Below, piece by piece: positions 9,750-19,713 of a DNA stretch of 64,000 nt. Origin of the DNA: CAVRRZ01 sp963723745 (lineage in GTDB: Bacteria; Actinomycetota; Actinomycetes; Mycobacteriales; Geodermatophilaceae); NCBI GenBank assembly GCA_963723745.1, contig CAVRRZ010000001.1, positions 62,001 through 126,000 of the forward strand, given 5' to 3'. Under the pieces are notes generated by a model. The model saw only the letters and a program-made list of their open reading frames with translations. It ran no database searches and was not told the origin of the DNA. A program made the translations under genes and the position numbers. How positions within the stretch are numbered: the stretch's first letter is position 1; every line of letters begins with the position of its first letter.

Positions 9750-11278
9750 GCGTCCTCCGCGGCCTTCAGGGATTCGGCGTACTCGGCGAGCGCGTCGACC
9801 AGCGGAGCGATGGCAGCGGTCTCGGGCTGCACGTCGACCCGCAGCCCGAACTCCTGGGCGCTGGCGGCCGTGGCCGGGCCGATGACCGCGACCACGGTCT
9901 TGGCGTGCGGCTTGCCCGCGATGCCGACCAGGTTGCGCACCGTGCTCGACGAGGTGAAGCACACCGCGTCGAAGCCGCCACCCTTGATCGCCTCGCGCAC
10001 CGGCGCGGGCGGCGGGGCGGCCCGGACCGTGCGGTAGGCGGTCACGTCGTCGATCTCCCAGCCGCGCTCCTTGAGGCCGGCGGCGAGCGTCTCGGTGGCG
10101 ATGTCGGCGTGCGGCAGCAGGATGCGGTCGATCGGATCGAGGACGTCGTCGTACTCGGGGAAGTCGGCCAGCAGGCCCTCGCTGGACTGCTGCCCGGCCG
10201 GGACCAGCTCCGGCACGATCCCGAACGCCCGGACGGCGTCGGCGGTCTGCTCGCCGACGCAGGCGACCTTGACGCCGGCGAACGCGCGCGCGTCCAGGCC
10301 CAGCTCGGCGAACTTCTCCCGCACGGCCTTCACCGCGTTCACCGAGGTGAAGACGATCCAGCCGTAGCGGCCGGTGACCAGGCCCTTGATCGCCCGGTCC
10401 ATCTGCGCGGGGCTGCGCGGGGGCTCGACGGCGATCGTCGGCACCTCGACCGGCACGGCGCCGTAGGCCCGCAACCGGTCGCTCATCTCGCCTGCCTGGT
10501 CCTTGGTGCGCGGCACCAGCACCCGCCAGCCGAACAGCGGCCGGCTCTCCCACCACGACAGCCGCGGCCGCTTCTCGACCGCGGCGCCGACGGTGGCCAC
10601 CACCGGTCCGGTGAGGGCGTCGAGGCCGGCGTTCTTCTCGGCGATCGCCGACAGCTTGGCGACCACGCTCTTCTGCGCGGTGCTGGACCCGTCGGCGGTC
10701 ACGACCACCGGGGTGCTCCCGGAGAGGCCGCCCTCGACCAGCCGGGCGGCGGCGTCGGGCAGCTCCTCGGCGGTGCCCTGCAGCACCAGCGTGCCGCCGG
10801 CGGCCGCGGCCGCCGCGAGCGGGGCGAGGTCGAGACCCGAGGCCAGGTCCGCGGTCACCGCGGTGCTCCCGAGGGCCACTCCGGCGTAGGCCGGGACGGC
10901 GGTCACCGGTGCGACACCGGGGACGACGTCGAAGGGCACGGAGGTGCGGCCGATAGCGAGCACCTCCTTGACGACGGCGTCGTCGGTGTACGGGTCGCCC
11001 GCGACGAGGCGGACGACGACGGAGCCGGCCTTGGCCGCCGCGACGGCCGCCTTGGCCACCTCGGTGGGCTCGTCGGCGGTCGGGGTCAGCTCGAGCCCGG
11101 GGTGGGCGTCGCGTACGGCGTCCTGCACCGCGGCCGAGACGCCGCCGTCGACGAGGACGACCGAGGCCTGGGCGAGCGCGGCCGTGGCGCGGGCGGTGAG
11201 CATGCCGGGATCACCGGGGCCGGCACCGACGTAGACGATGCGGGCCGACGATCCGGCGGTCTTGCGGAGGCGGGTCAT
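9746..11278 (-). CDS. hemD: bifunctional uroporphyrinogen-III C-methyltransferase / uroporphyrinogen-III synthase
   Basis: 510 aa fusion. Residues 15-245 form a tetrapyrrole methylase domain (VGAGPGDPGMLT and VVRLVAGDPYTD match SAM-binding loops). Residues 265-505 form uroporphyrinogen-III synthase, with FTSVNAVKAVREK and CFTSSSTVRNLVG. The synthase closes hydroxymethylbilane from HemC into uroporphyrinogen III. The methylase half would start siroheme or cobalamin synthesis, but its motifs are somewhat degenerate, so that activity is uncertain. The same fusion is standard in actinomycetes. The ATG start lies 65 bp after the hemC stop, the only real gap in the hem operon. Confidence 0.93.
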   Translation of the reverse strand: MTRLRKTAGSSARIVYVGAGPGDPGMLTARATAALAQASVVLVDGGVSAAVQDAVRDAHPGLELTPTADEPTEVAKAAVAAAKAGSVVVRLVAGDPYTDDAVVKEVLAIGRTSVPFDVVPGVAPVTAVPAYAGVALGSTAVTADLASGLDLAPLAAAAAAGGTLVLQGTAEELPDAAARLVEGGLSGSTPVVVTADGSSTAQKSVVAKLSAIAEKNAGLDALTGPVVATVGAAVEKRPRLSWWESRPLFGWRVLVPRTKDQAGEMSDRLRAYGAVPVEVPTIAVEPPRSPAQMDRAIKGLVTGRYGWIVFTSVNAVKAVREKFAELGLDARAFAGVKVACVGEQTADAVRAFGIVPELVPAGQQSSEGLLADFPEYDDVLDPIDRILLPHADIATETLAAGLKERGWEIDDVTAYRTVRAAPPPAPVREAIKGGGFDAVCFTSSSTVRNLVGIAGKPHAKTVVAVIGPATAASAQEFGLRVDVQPETAAIAPLVDALAEYAESLKAAEDA

Positions 11279-11343
11279 TCCGTGCTCCTGATCTGGGCCC
11301 GAACGGTTCGGGCGTGTGTGGGGGTCTGGGGGGGTGGGAGCGG

Positions 11344-12285
11344 TCATGGGCGGACCGCCATCAACGCGGCGGCGCCGCGGTCGAGCAGCTCGGCCGCCAG
11401 TGCCCGGCCGAGCGCCTCGGCGTCGGGGACGCGGCCGGTGAGGGAGCCCCGGACGGCGTCGCTGCCGTCCAGCGCGGTGACGCCGGCGCGGAGGAACAGC
11501 TCGGGGCCGTCGTCGCCCTCGGCGATCTCGGCGTAGGCGGCCACCGGCGCGCTGCAGCCGGCCTCGAGCGCGGCCAGGGTGGCCCGCTCCGCGGTGGCGC
11601 AGGCGCGGGTGCCGGCGTCGTCGAGCTGCGCGAGCAGGCCACGGGTCGCGTCGTCGTCCGCACGGCACTCGACGGCGAGCGCGCCCTGCGCGGGCGCCGG
11701 GAGCACCTGCAGCGGGTCCAGGGTCTCGGTGACCACGTCGAGCCTGCCCAGCCGGGACAGGCCCGCCCGGGCCAGGACCACGGCGTCGAGGTCCCCGGAG
11801 GTCACCCGGCCCAGACGCGTGTCGACGTTGCCCCGGATCGGCACGATGGAAAGGCCCAGCCCGAGGGCCCGCAGCTGCGCGACCCGGCGCGGCGCGCCGG
11901 TGCCGACGGTCGAGCCCGCCGGCAGCTCACCGAGGGTGAGGCCGTCGCGTGCGACCAGCGCATCGCGCGGGTCCTCGCGGGGCGGCACGGCCGCCAGCGC
12001 GTAGTCCGGCTCGGCCTTGGTCGGCAGGTCCTTGTAGCTGTGGACGGCGATGTCGACCCGGTTGTCGCGCAGCGCCTGGCGGATGGCGGTGACGAACACC
12101 CCGGTGCCGCCGAGCTGCGCGATCGCGGCCGACGACCGGTCGCCCTCGGTGCTGATGTGGACGAGCTCGACCGCCCGGCCGGTGGCCGCGGTCAGCGCGT
12201 CGGCGACGGCCTGCGACTGGGTGCGGGCCAGCGCGCTGGCCCGCGTGCCGAGCCGCAGCGTCGCCGTCCGGGTCCCGGCGGTCAC
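11344..12285 (-). CDS. hemC: hydroxymethylbilane synthase (porphobilinogen deaminase)
   Basis: 313 aa, intact. Links four porphobilinogens into hydroxymethylbilane. The dipyrromethane cofactor cysteine sits in LEAGCSAPVAAYAE. The substrate-binding arginines fall in RLGTRASALARTQS, GTGAPRRVAQLRAL and IRGNVDTRLGR. The GTG start at 12285 overlaps the hemA stop by 4 bp. Confidence 0.97.
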   Translation of the reverse strand: MTAGTRTATLRLGTRASALARTQSQAVADALTAATGRAVELVHISTEGDRSSAAIAQLGGTGVFVTAIRQALRDNRVDIAVHSYKDLPTKAEPDYALAAVPPREDPRDALVARDGLTLGELPAGSTVGTGAPRRVAQLRALGLGLSIVPIRGNVDTRLGRVTSGDLDAVVLARAGLSRLGRLDVVTETLDPLQVLPAPAQGALAVECRADDDATRGLLAQLDDAGTRACATAERATLAALEAGCSAPVAAYAEIAEGDDGPELFLRAGVTALDGSDAVRGSLTGRVPDAEALGRALAAELLDRGAAALMAVRP

Positions 12286-13616
12286 GTCTGCTCCGGGTCG
12301 GAGGTGACGGTGCCGGCCATCGTCGGATCCACGGTGGTGTCTATGGCGAGGCCGAACAGCGCGCGGAGCGCACCGGCGTAGTCGGTGCCGTTGGGGCTGC
12401 CGGCCAGTTCCTTCACCCGCACGGTGGGCTCGTGCAGCAGCTTGTCGACGACCCGGCGCACGGTGCGGGCGATCTCCGCGCGGGCGCGGGCGTCCAGGTC
12501 GGGCAGCCGGCCGGCCAGCCGGAGCAGCTCGGCGTCGACCACCTCGGCGGCCTGCATGCGCAGCGCGGACACGGTGGGCGCGACCTCGGCGGCCTGCCGC
12601 TCCGCGCGCAGCAGCGCGGCCTCCGCCTCGATCATCGCCCGGGCGGCGACGATGTCGGCGACCGCCACCGAGCCCGGCAGCGGGATGTCGGACTCCGCGC
12701 GCTCGCCCTGCAGCAGCGCCAGATCGACCACGTGCACGCCCGGGAGGCCGGCGACGGCGGGGTCGACGTCACGCGGCAGCGCCAGGTCGACGACGACGAG
12801 CGGACGGGATCCCCGCCCGGCCATCGCTGCGGCCACCACGTCGGTGCCGACGACGACGCCGGTGGCGCCCGTGCAGGTGACCAGCACGTCGGCGGCGGCG
12901 AGCTCGACCGGGAGGTCGGCCAGGCCGGCGGACCGGCCGCCGACGGCATCGGCCAGGCGGGCGGCGTGCGCCTCGGTGCGGCTGCTGACGACGACGGACG
13001 CGCCGCGGCGGGCCAGGGTGGTGGCGGCCAGCGCTCCCATCGACCCGGCGCCGACGACGAGCACAGTGCGCCCGGTCAGCGGTCCGGTGTGCGACTCGGT
13101 GCGGTCGAGGGCGACGGAGACCAGCGATGCCCCGGCGCGGTCGATGCCGGTCTCGGCGTGCACCCGCTTGCCCACCCGCAGCGCGCGCTGGGCGACCGGG
13201 TGCAGTGCCCGTCCGACGGTGCGCTCCTCCCGGGCGAGCGCGTAGGCGGCGCGCAGCTGCCCGAGCACCTGGGTCTCGCCGACCACCATCGAGTCCAGGC
13301 CCGCGGCCACCGAGAACAGGTGGGTGACGGCCTGGTCCTCGTAGTGGACGGTGACGTACGGGGCGAGTTCCTCGACCGTCGCCCCGGCCTGGCGGGCCAG
13401 GATGCGGCTGATGTCGGAGACGCCGCCGTGGAAGCGCTCGACCTCGGCGAACACCTCGACCCGGTTGCAGGTGGCCAGCACCAGCGCCTCGGTCACGTGG
13501 TCGCTGCCGACGAGCTCGTGCAGCGTCTTCACCGTGTCCGAGGGGGCCATGGCGAACTGCTCGAGCAGCGCCACGGGTGCCGTCCGGTGGCTCACGCCCA
13601 CCGCGAGCAGGCTCAT
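12282..13616 (-). CDS. hemA: glutamyl-tRNA reductase
   Basis: 444 aa. First committed step of C5 heme synthesis: reduces glutamyl-tRNA to glutamate-1-semialdehyde. The catalytic Cys50 is in LVLATCNRVEVF. The NADPH fold has VLVVGAGSMGALAATTL, and the C-terminal dimer helix has LHEPTVRVKELA. I chose ATG 13616 (protein MSLLAVGVSHRTAPV) over an in-frame ATG 15 codons upstream, because family members start here and it overlaps the rex stop (ATGA). Confidence 0.97.
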   Translation of the reverse strand: MSLLAVGVSHRTAPVALLEQFAMAPSDTVKTLHELVGSDHVTEALVLATCNRVEVFAEVERFHGGVSDISRILARQAGATVEELAPYVTVHYEDQAVTHLFSVAAGLDSMVVGETQVLGQLRAAYALAREERTVGRALHPVAQRALRVGKRVHAETGIDRAGASLVSVALDRTESHTGPLTGRTVLVVGAGSMGALAATTLARRGASVVVSSRTEAHAARLADAVGGRSAGLADLPVELAAADVLVTCTGATGVVVGTDVVAAAMAGRGSRPLVVVDLALPRDVDPAVAGLPGVHVVDLALLQGERAESDIPLPGSVAVADIVAARAMIEAEAALLRAERQAAEVAPTVSALRMQAAEVVDAELLRLAGRLPDLDARARAEIARTVRRVVDKLLHEPTVRVKELAGSPNGTDYAGALRALFGLAIDTTVDPTMAGTVTSDPEQT

Positions 13617-14365
13617 CTCGTCGCCCCGGCGGTCCCGGTAGGCCGCATCCCCGTGTCCCATCGCGCCATGGCAGCAGGTGCGGTCCCGGTCACACCAGTC
13701 CCCTGACCAGGGGTGTCAGGTCCGGATTCCTGCCGCTGGTGGCCGAGGAAGGCGAGCACCTGCAGCTCCACCGACAGGTCGACCTGTCGGACGTCGACCC
13801 CACCCGGCGCCAGGAGGGTCACCGGCGCGAAGTTCAGGATGCTCCGCACACCGGCCGCGGTCAGCCGGTCGCAGACCGACTGCGCCACGTCGGCCGGGGT
13901 GGCGATCACGCCGAGCGAGGCCGCGGTCGCGGCGACGACGGCCTCGAGGTCGGCCACCGGCCGGACGGTCTGCCCGCCGATCGTCTGCCCGACGCGGGCG
14001 GGATCGGCGTCGAAGAGGCCGACGAACGCGAAGCCCCGACTGCCGAAGCCGGCGTAGTCGGCCAGGGCTGCTCCCAGATTGCCGATGCCCACGAGCACGC
14101 ACGCCCGCGACCGTTCGACGCCGAGCACCCGGGCGATGCGGTCGCGCAGCGTCGCGACCTCGTAGCCCACCCCGCGGGTACCGCACGGGCCGAGGTGCGA
14201 CAGGTCCTTGCGCAGGCCTGCCGGGTTCACCCCGGCCGCCGAGGCCAGCTCGCTGGAGGACACGGTGCTCCGTCCGCTGTCGGCGAGACCACCGAGCACC
14301 CGCAGGTACACGGCCAGGCGGGCGACGGTGGCCTCCGGGATCGACCGGGGCCGTGGCTGGATCAC
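13613..14365 (-). CDS. rex: redox-sensing transcriptional repressor Rex
   Basis: 250 aa. An N-terminal winged helix (ELASAAGVNPAGLRKDLSHL) is followed by a Rossmann fold that senses NADH/NAD+ (CVLVGIGNLGAALADYAGF). Rex leaves DNA when NADH rises, and in Streptomyces it controls respiratory genes and itself. It is the first gene of the heme/cytochrome operon, so redox state probably sets heme supply. The GTG start at 14365 (protein VIQPRPRSIPEATVARL) matches the usual Rex start. A candidate operator lies about 105 bp upstream. Confidence 0.95.
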   Translation of the reverse strand: MIQPRPRSIPEATVARLAVYLRVLGGLADSGRSTVSSSELASAAGVNPAGLRKDLSHLGPCGTRGVGYEVATLRDRIARVLGVERSRACVLVGIGNLGAALADYAGFGSRGFAFVGLFDADPARVGQTIGGQTVRPVADLEAVVAATAASLGVIATPADVAQSVCDRLTAAGVRSILNFAPVTLLAPGGVDVRQVDLSVELQVLAFLGHQRQESGPDTPGQGTGVTGTAPAAMARWDTGMRPTGTAGATR

Positions 14366-14469
14366 GGGCTCTCCACAGCGGCGCGTCCGACTTCCCGGCA
14401 GGGCACCGGGTACGGAGCAGCGACATCGACACACGGGCGCGAAGGCCCGACTCCCGCCACGGTAACCGC

Positions 14470-14487
14470 TTGTGAACTCAGGAACAA
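14470..14487. promoter_or_regulatory. candidate Rex operator upstream of rex
   Basis: TTGTGAA-CTCA-GGAACAA has the 7-4-7 spacing of the Rex operator (TTGTGAA-N4-TTCACAA). The left arm is perfect. The right arm matches 4 of 7 bases, including the outer ACAA. It lies in the only intergenic region before the rex-hem operon, which supports autoregulation; the weak right arm lowers certainty. Confidence 0.5.
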
Positions 14488-14597
14488 AGTCGCCGGTCAC
14501 GCAGTGCCGCGCTGACCGGCCCGAACGGGGCAACCTGTGGTGGACGCCACCCTACGGACCCGTCCGCAGGGCACTTCCCGGGGGTCCTGCCCCCCGG

Positions 14598-14846
14598 TCA
14601 GGACAGGCCGAGATCCCGGCGCAGGCGCGGCACGTCGACGGTGAAGTAGGAGTGCTCCCGGCCGTCGAGCAGCACCACGGGCACCCGGTCGCCGTACTCG
14701 GACCGCAGCTCGGAGTCGGTGTCGACGTCGACCGTGTCCGGCACCAGCCCCGCCTCTCCGGCGATGCGCTCCAGGGTCTCGGCGGCGGTGACGCACAGAT
14801 GGCAGCCCTCGCGGGTCAGGAGCCGCAGCCGCGACTCAGCCACCAC
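14598..14846 (-). CDS. glutaredoxin family protein
   Basis: 82 aa. A small thioredoxin-fold protein with the motif REGCHLC (CxxC), ending in DVPRLRRDLGLS; glutaredoxin-like proteins of this type sit beside hemA/rex in many actinomycetes (Rv0508 position). It probably reduces disulfides or mycothiol adducts. The start is one of two adjacent GTG codons (14846/14843) and overlaps the end of the acyl-CoA ligase gene by about 10 bp, so they are likely co-transcribed. Confidence 0.85.
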   Translation of the reverse strand: MVAESRLRLLTREGCHLCVTAAETLERIAGEAGLVPDTVDVDTDSELRSEYGDRVPVVLLDGREHSYFTVDVPRLRRDLGLS

Positions 14847-16434
14847 CGGTCTCCTGCACCACCACCGCGGCCGGGGTCGCCACCACGTCCGGGCGTCGTC
14901 GTCGAGGCCGAGCTCGCGCAGCCTGGCCCGACTCACCTTGCCGGTGAGCGAGTGCGGCAGGGCGGACAGGAACTGCACCGACGTCGGCACCTTGTACCGG
15001 GCGAGGTTGCCCACGGCGTGCTCGCGCAGGTCCTCGGGCGTGACCGCCTCGCCGGGCCGCAGCACCACGACCGCACGGACGGCCGCGCCCGTGCGCGGCG
15101 TCGGGCACGCCGATCACCGCGCTCTCCAGCACGGCGGGATGGGCGTCGAGCACCCGCTCGACCTCGGCGGGGTAGACGTTGAAACCGCTGACCAGGATCA
15201 GGTCGCTGCGGCGGTCGGCCAGGTGCAGGTCGCCGGCGGCGTCCCGGTAGGCGAGGTCGCCGGTCCCCAGCCAGCCGTCGGCATCGGGACCGTCGACCCC
15301 GTCGGGCCAGTAGCCGGAGAACAGGTTCGGGCCGCGCACCCAGATCTCGCCGGGCCCGTGCTCGCCGTCGTCGTGCTCCTCGTCCGGCCCGGGGTCGACG
15401 CAGTCACCGCCCTCCAGGCTGGCGGCGGTGTCGCGCAGCTCGAGCTCCACCCCCGGGAGGGGGCCACCGATGCACTCCGGCTTCGCCCGGCCCACCGCGA
15501 GCGTGCTGCTCACGACGGGCGAGGCCTCGGTCAGGCCGTACCCCTCCCAGACCGTGACCGCGGCCCGGTCGCGCATCGCCGTCCAGGTCTCGGCCGGCAG
15601 CGGGGCGGCGCCGCAGGACGCCAGCCGGACCGCGGCGAACGCGCGGCGCAGGTCGGCGTCGCTGCCCGCGGCGTCCGCGGCGGCCAGCCAGGCCTGGTAC
15701 ATCGGCGGGGCGCCCGGGACGGCGGTGACGTGCTCGGCGGCCATGACCGCCAGCGAGGCACGCGGGTCGAACGACGACTGCAGCACCGCGCAGGCACCGG
15801 TGGCCGCGACCAGGCCGAACCCGGCGTTGAGCCCGTAGACGTGGAACAGCGGGAGCACGAGCAGCACCCGGTCGTCCTCGCGGACCGGGGGTGGGTCCAT
15901 GGCCAGGCACTGCTCCTGGTTGGCGCGCAGCGCCCCCGCGGTCAGCATGGCGCCGCGCGGGCGGCCGGTCGTGCCGCTGGTGTAGCAGAGGAAGGCCAGC
16001 GCCGCCGGGTCGTCGGGGACCTCCGGCGACGGCACCGTCGTCCTCGGGCGGTCCGGCGCACACGGTCACCCCGGCGACCGGCGGCCGCTCCTCCCGTGCC
16101 ACCAGCAAGGAGGCTCCGGAGTCGGCGAGCACGTACTCGAGCTCCGGGTCGGTGTAGGCGGTGTTCACCGGTACGACGACCAGACCGGCCCGCAGCGCCC
16201 CCAGGGTGGCCCGCAGCCAGTCGAGGCAGTTGGGCAGCTGGACGGCCACCCGATCACCCGGGGAGAGCCCGCGCGCGGCGTAGCCGGCCGCCACCCGGTC
16301 GACCGCCGCGTCGAGCTCGGCCCAGGTCCAGCCGGTGGTCACCGTCGACGACCGCGGGGGCGTCCGGACGGCGTCGGCGCGGCGTCAGCGCAGCCAGCGA
16401 CGCCGCATCGCACGTACTCGCCGTGGGCTGCCAC
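14836..16434 (-). CDS. AMP-dependent acyl-CoA synthetase, frameshifted
   Basis: Activates a carboxylic acid as acyl-AMP and then acyl-CoA. Visible motifs: CYTSGTTGRPRGAML (P-loop), EGYGLTEASP, GWLGTGDLAYRD and the C-terminal TGKVSRARLREL. The proposed GTG start at 16434 follows GGAAGGA. Frames change near 16390, 16340, 16040, 15085 and 14900; the last shift restores a frame ending naturally at 14836. In the unshifted sequence the ligase would read straight into the glutaredoxin, which I take as an artefact and not a fusion. About 530 aa, normal for the family. The substrate is unknown. Confidence 0.8.
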
Positions 16435-16592
16435 GTCGTTCCTTCCGGTGTGTCCCCGGCGCATCCCTCGCGTGGACGGGCTCGGCCCGATGTTGTCACC
16501 ATGGGAGCCGCCCCGCAGCACGCGCGCAGCCCGAACGGGCTGGTCGCGCTCGGATCGGCGCCCGACGGGCCGACGAGGAGGTCATCGCCCGC

Positions 16593-17392
16593 ATGGCCCC
16601 TCCTCGTCCCGTCGGCGGCGCCGAGGGCCGGGCCGTGCCCGCCACCCGCCCGGCACCGGCGCCCCGAGCCGAGCTGCGCACGCCGCCGCGACCGACGCCC
16701 TACCGCCGCTCGCCCGACGGGGAGCGCAGCCTCCCGGTGCCCGAGCCAGCGCCGCTGCCCGAGCCAGCCCCGCTGCCCGAGCCCGCCCCGCTGCCCGAGC
16801 CCGCCCCGGCTGCCGCGACGCAGGCGCTGCCCCCGGCGCCGGCCGACGGGCCCGACGTGTGGGAGCTGGTCCGCCGGGCGCAGGCCGGCGACGCCGAGGC
16901 GTTCGGCGAGCTCTACGACCACTACGTCTCGATGGTGCACCGGTACGTCTATCACCGGGTCGGGGACCGGGCGACGGCCGAGGACATCACCAGCGAGACC
17001 TTCGTCCGGGCGCTGCGGCGGATCGACTCGCTGTCCTTCCAGGGCCGCGACGTCGGCGCCTGGCTGGTCACGATCGCGCGCAACATCGTGCTGCGACCAG
17101 AGAAGAGCAGCCGGTACCGGCTGGAGGTCAGCACCGCCGACATGCGGGACGCCGACCCGCCACCGACGGCCCCGAGGACGCCGTCCTCCAGCAGCTGACC
17201 AACGAGCAGCTGGTCGAATGCGTGAAGCAGCTCGGCAGCGAGCAGCAGGAGTGCATCGTGCTGCGCTTCATGCACGGGCTCTCGGTGTCGGAGACGGCGC
17301 AGATCATGGGCAAGAAGGACGGGGCCATCAAGGCGCTGCAGCACCGCGCCGTCCGCCGGCTGGCCGGGCTGCTCCCGGAAGGCTTCCGATGA
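16593..17392 (+). CDS. ECF sigma factor, BldN type, one frameshift
   Basis: A Pro/Glu-rich N-terminal extension with an EPAPLP repeat (16740-16811) precedes sigma region 2 (ATAEDITSETFVRALRRI) and region 4 (QQECIVLRFMHGLSVSETAQ, then IMGKKDGAIKALQHRAVRRL). These match Streptomyces BldN, which controls development. A single missing base near 17155 (GACCCGCC) splits the gene between the two regions. The ATG at 16593 has a strong GAGGAGG ten bases upstream. The downstream DUF5667 gene is the likely regulator partner. By recall, Streptomyces also has bldN close to rex-hemACD. Confidence 0.85.
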
Positions 17393-17504
17393 GCGCCCGA
17401 GAATGTGGACCCGCGCCCGTAACGCAAGCGCGGGTCGGCTCGTTGCATCCGGTGGAGCGGACGCCCGACCGGGCCGCCGTGGACACGAACGTCGGGGGAA
17501 CACC

Positions 17505-18714
17505 GTGAAGGCGCACCGCGGGCCGGGTGGCACGAGCCCTGCTGCCGCGCCCGAGGACGAGGACGTCCTGACCGCGCGCCTGTCCGCGCTGGCCCCGCAC
17601 CTGGACGGCGAGCCCGACGCCGAGTGGCAGGCCACGACCCGTGCCCGCCTGGTGGCGATGGCCGCCGTCCGCACCCCCGAACCCGAGCCCGTCTCGCCGC
17701 TGCGCCGATTCCTCGCCCGCGCGCGACGGTCAGCGCAGTCCGTGGCGCACCCGGCTCACCGCGGGCGTGGCCGGCGCGGCCGCGGCCGTGACCGGGCTGG
17801 CCACCGTGGTCGCGCTGTCGGCCGACGCCCGGCCCGGCGACGCGCTGTACGGCGTCAAGCGGGGCACCGAGCAGACCCAGCTGGCGCTGGCCGGTGACGC
17901 CCGCGGCAGAACGCTGCTCGGTTTCGCCAACACCCGCCTGGGCGAACTGCACGCGATCCTCGAGGACGACGACCCCGAGGCGGCCGTGCTGCGCGACACC
18001 CTGGCCACCATGGACGCCCAGACCACCGACGGCGCCGCCTGGCTGACCCTGCGGGCCGTCGAGCGGGTCGACCAGGCCCCCCTCGACGCGCTCGACGGGT
18101 GGACGGCCGGCCAGGCCGCGGGCCTCGGCGGGCTGCTGCCCGAGATGCCCGACGCCGTGCATGCCCGCGCCGGAGAGTCCGCCGACCTGCTCGCCCGCCT
18201 CGACGAGCGCGTCGACGCGCTGCGCGTGGCGCTCGCGTGCCCCTCCGGGCCCGCCACGGCGGGCACCGATGACCTCGGCCCCGTGCCCTCCACCTGTGAC
18301 CCCGAGGAGCTGCCGCCGGCCGGCGGCAGCAGCGGGGACCCGGAGGCACCGGTGACCGGTGCGCCCGGTACGCCCGGCACCACTCCCGGTCCCTCCGTCC
18401 CCGGCTCCCCCGGCGGCGGCACGGGTGGGGAGGAACCCGGCAGTGGCTCGGGCGGTGGCTCGGGAGGTGGCTCGGAGGGCGGTCCGGACGGCGGCCCGTC
18501 GGATCCCACCCTTCCCCTGCCGAGCCTGCCGCTGCCCACTCCGTCGCTGCCCGCCCCCAGCACCGGCCTGCTCGACGAGGTGCCGGATCTCCTGCCCGGC
18601 AGCGGGACGGGCGAGACCGCGCCCGGGACCACGCCGCCCACGACGACCGCTCCCCCGCCGAGCGGAGGGCTGCTGCCGACGTGCGTCTCGTTGCCCCCTC
18701 TCATCGAGTGCTGA
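17505..18714 (+). CDS. DUF5667 domain protein, probable membrane-bound partner of the sigma factor, one frameshift
   Basis: About 400 aa. A cytoplasmic N-terminus (LTARLSALAPHLDGEPDAEW) leads to one transmembrane helix (LTAGVAGAAAAVTGLATVVA), then the DUF5667 core (GDALYGVKRGTEQTQLALAG) and a long Pro/Gly/Ser-rich tail ending in Cys. The layout fits an anti-sigma factor like RsbN, which holds BldN at the membrane; this role is inferred from position. One extra base in the GC run near 17735 breaks the frame. The GTG start lies 113 bp after the sigma gene. Confidence 0.75.
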
Positions 18715-18796
18715 CCCCCGGCTAGGGTCCGTCGTGCCGGGTCACGCGACCCGGCGACCGAACGACCAGAACGCATCGAAGCCGGAGGGGGTCGCC

Positions 18797-19704
18797 GTGC
18801 CTCGACTGCTGCGCCGCGGCTCGGGGCAGGCTCGCACCGACGAGGAGAACGCGCGCCCACGTCGCCGGTGCCGCGTCGGCCGCCGCCGCCGAGGTCGCCG
18901 GGCCGCCGACCGTCGAAGCCGGACCCCACCGCCGCCGCGTTCTTCGACGTCGACAACACGATGATGATGGGCGCCTCGCTGTTCTGGTTCGCCCGCGGGC
19001 TGGCCGCCCGCAAGTACTTCTCGTCGCGCGACATCGCCGGATTCGTCTGGCAGCAGGCGAAGTTCCGGATCGCCGGCAACGAGAGCGCCGAGGACATGCA
19101 CACCATCCGCGAGAACGCGCTGGCGTTCGTGGCCGATCGGCCGGTCGAGCGAGATCGTGCAGGCCAGCGAGGAGATCTACGACGAGCTGATGGCCGACCG
19201 GATCTGGTCCGGCACCCGGCTGCTCGCCCAGCAGCACCTCGACGCCGGCCAGCGGGTGTGGCTGGTGACCGCGACCCCGGTGGAGCTGGCCGAGCATCAT
19301 CGCCCACCGGCTCGGCCTCACCGGGCGCGCTGGGCACCGTGGCCGAGGTGGTCGACGGCCGCTACACCGGTCGCCTGGTGGGCGAGCTGATGCACGGGCA
19401 GGCCAAGGCCGAGGCGGTGCGGGCCCTCGCCGAGCGCGAGGGCCTGGACCTGTCGCGCTGCACCGCCTACAGCGACTCGGCCAACGACCTGCCGATGCTC
19501 ACCCTCTGCGGCACCGCCGTCGCCGTGAACCCGGACACCGAGCTGCGCGCCGTGGCCCGCTCGCGCGGGTGGACGGTCCGCGACTTCCGCACCGGCCGCA
19601 AGGCGGCGAAGATCGGCGTCCCGACGCTGGCGGCCGCCGCGCTGTCCGGCGGGCTGGTGGGCGGCGCGATCGCGCTGCGCCGCCGCGACAAGTTCCCCTG
19701 GTGA
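18797..19704 (+). CDS. HAD-IB family phosphatase (SerB-like), frameshifted
   Basis: HAD hydrolase with motif I AFFDVDNTMM, motif II VWLVTATPVE, and motif IV AYSDSANDLPML, followed by a C-terminal hydrophobic segment and the ending RRRDKFPW. Similar proteins (Rv0505c/SerB1 position) are called phosphoserine phosphatases; the true substrate is uncertain. The GTG start at 18797 follows GGAGGGG. Frames shift near 18857 and 18920 (N-terminal Ala-rich linker) and again near 19150 and 19295, where another frame supplies residues from EEIYDELMADRIWSGTR on. It converges on the acyltransferase with a 9 bp gap. Confidence 0.82.
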
Positions 19705-19713
19705 GCCGGCGGC

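Noticed and set aside
12282..13661. Longer hemA start at 13661
   Set aside because: The extra 15 residues are not family-like and would deepen the overlap with rex; ATG 13616 gives the normal MSLLAVGVSHRTAP start.
14598..15068. Fusion of acyl-CoA ligase C-terminus and glutaredoxin in one frame
   Set aside because: A shift near 14900 restores a natural ligase end at 14836 and a separate glutaredoxin start, as in relatives.
17090..17165. Programmed frameshift in the sigma factor
   Set aside because: No slippery heptamer or stem; neighbours carry similar single-base errors.
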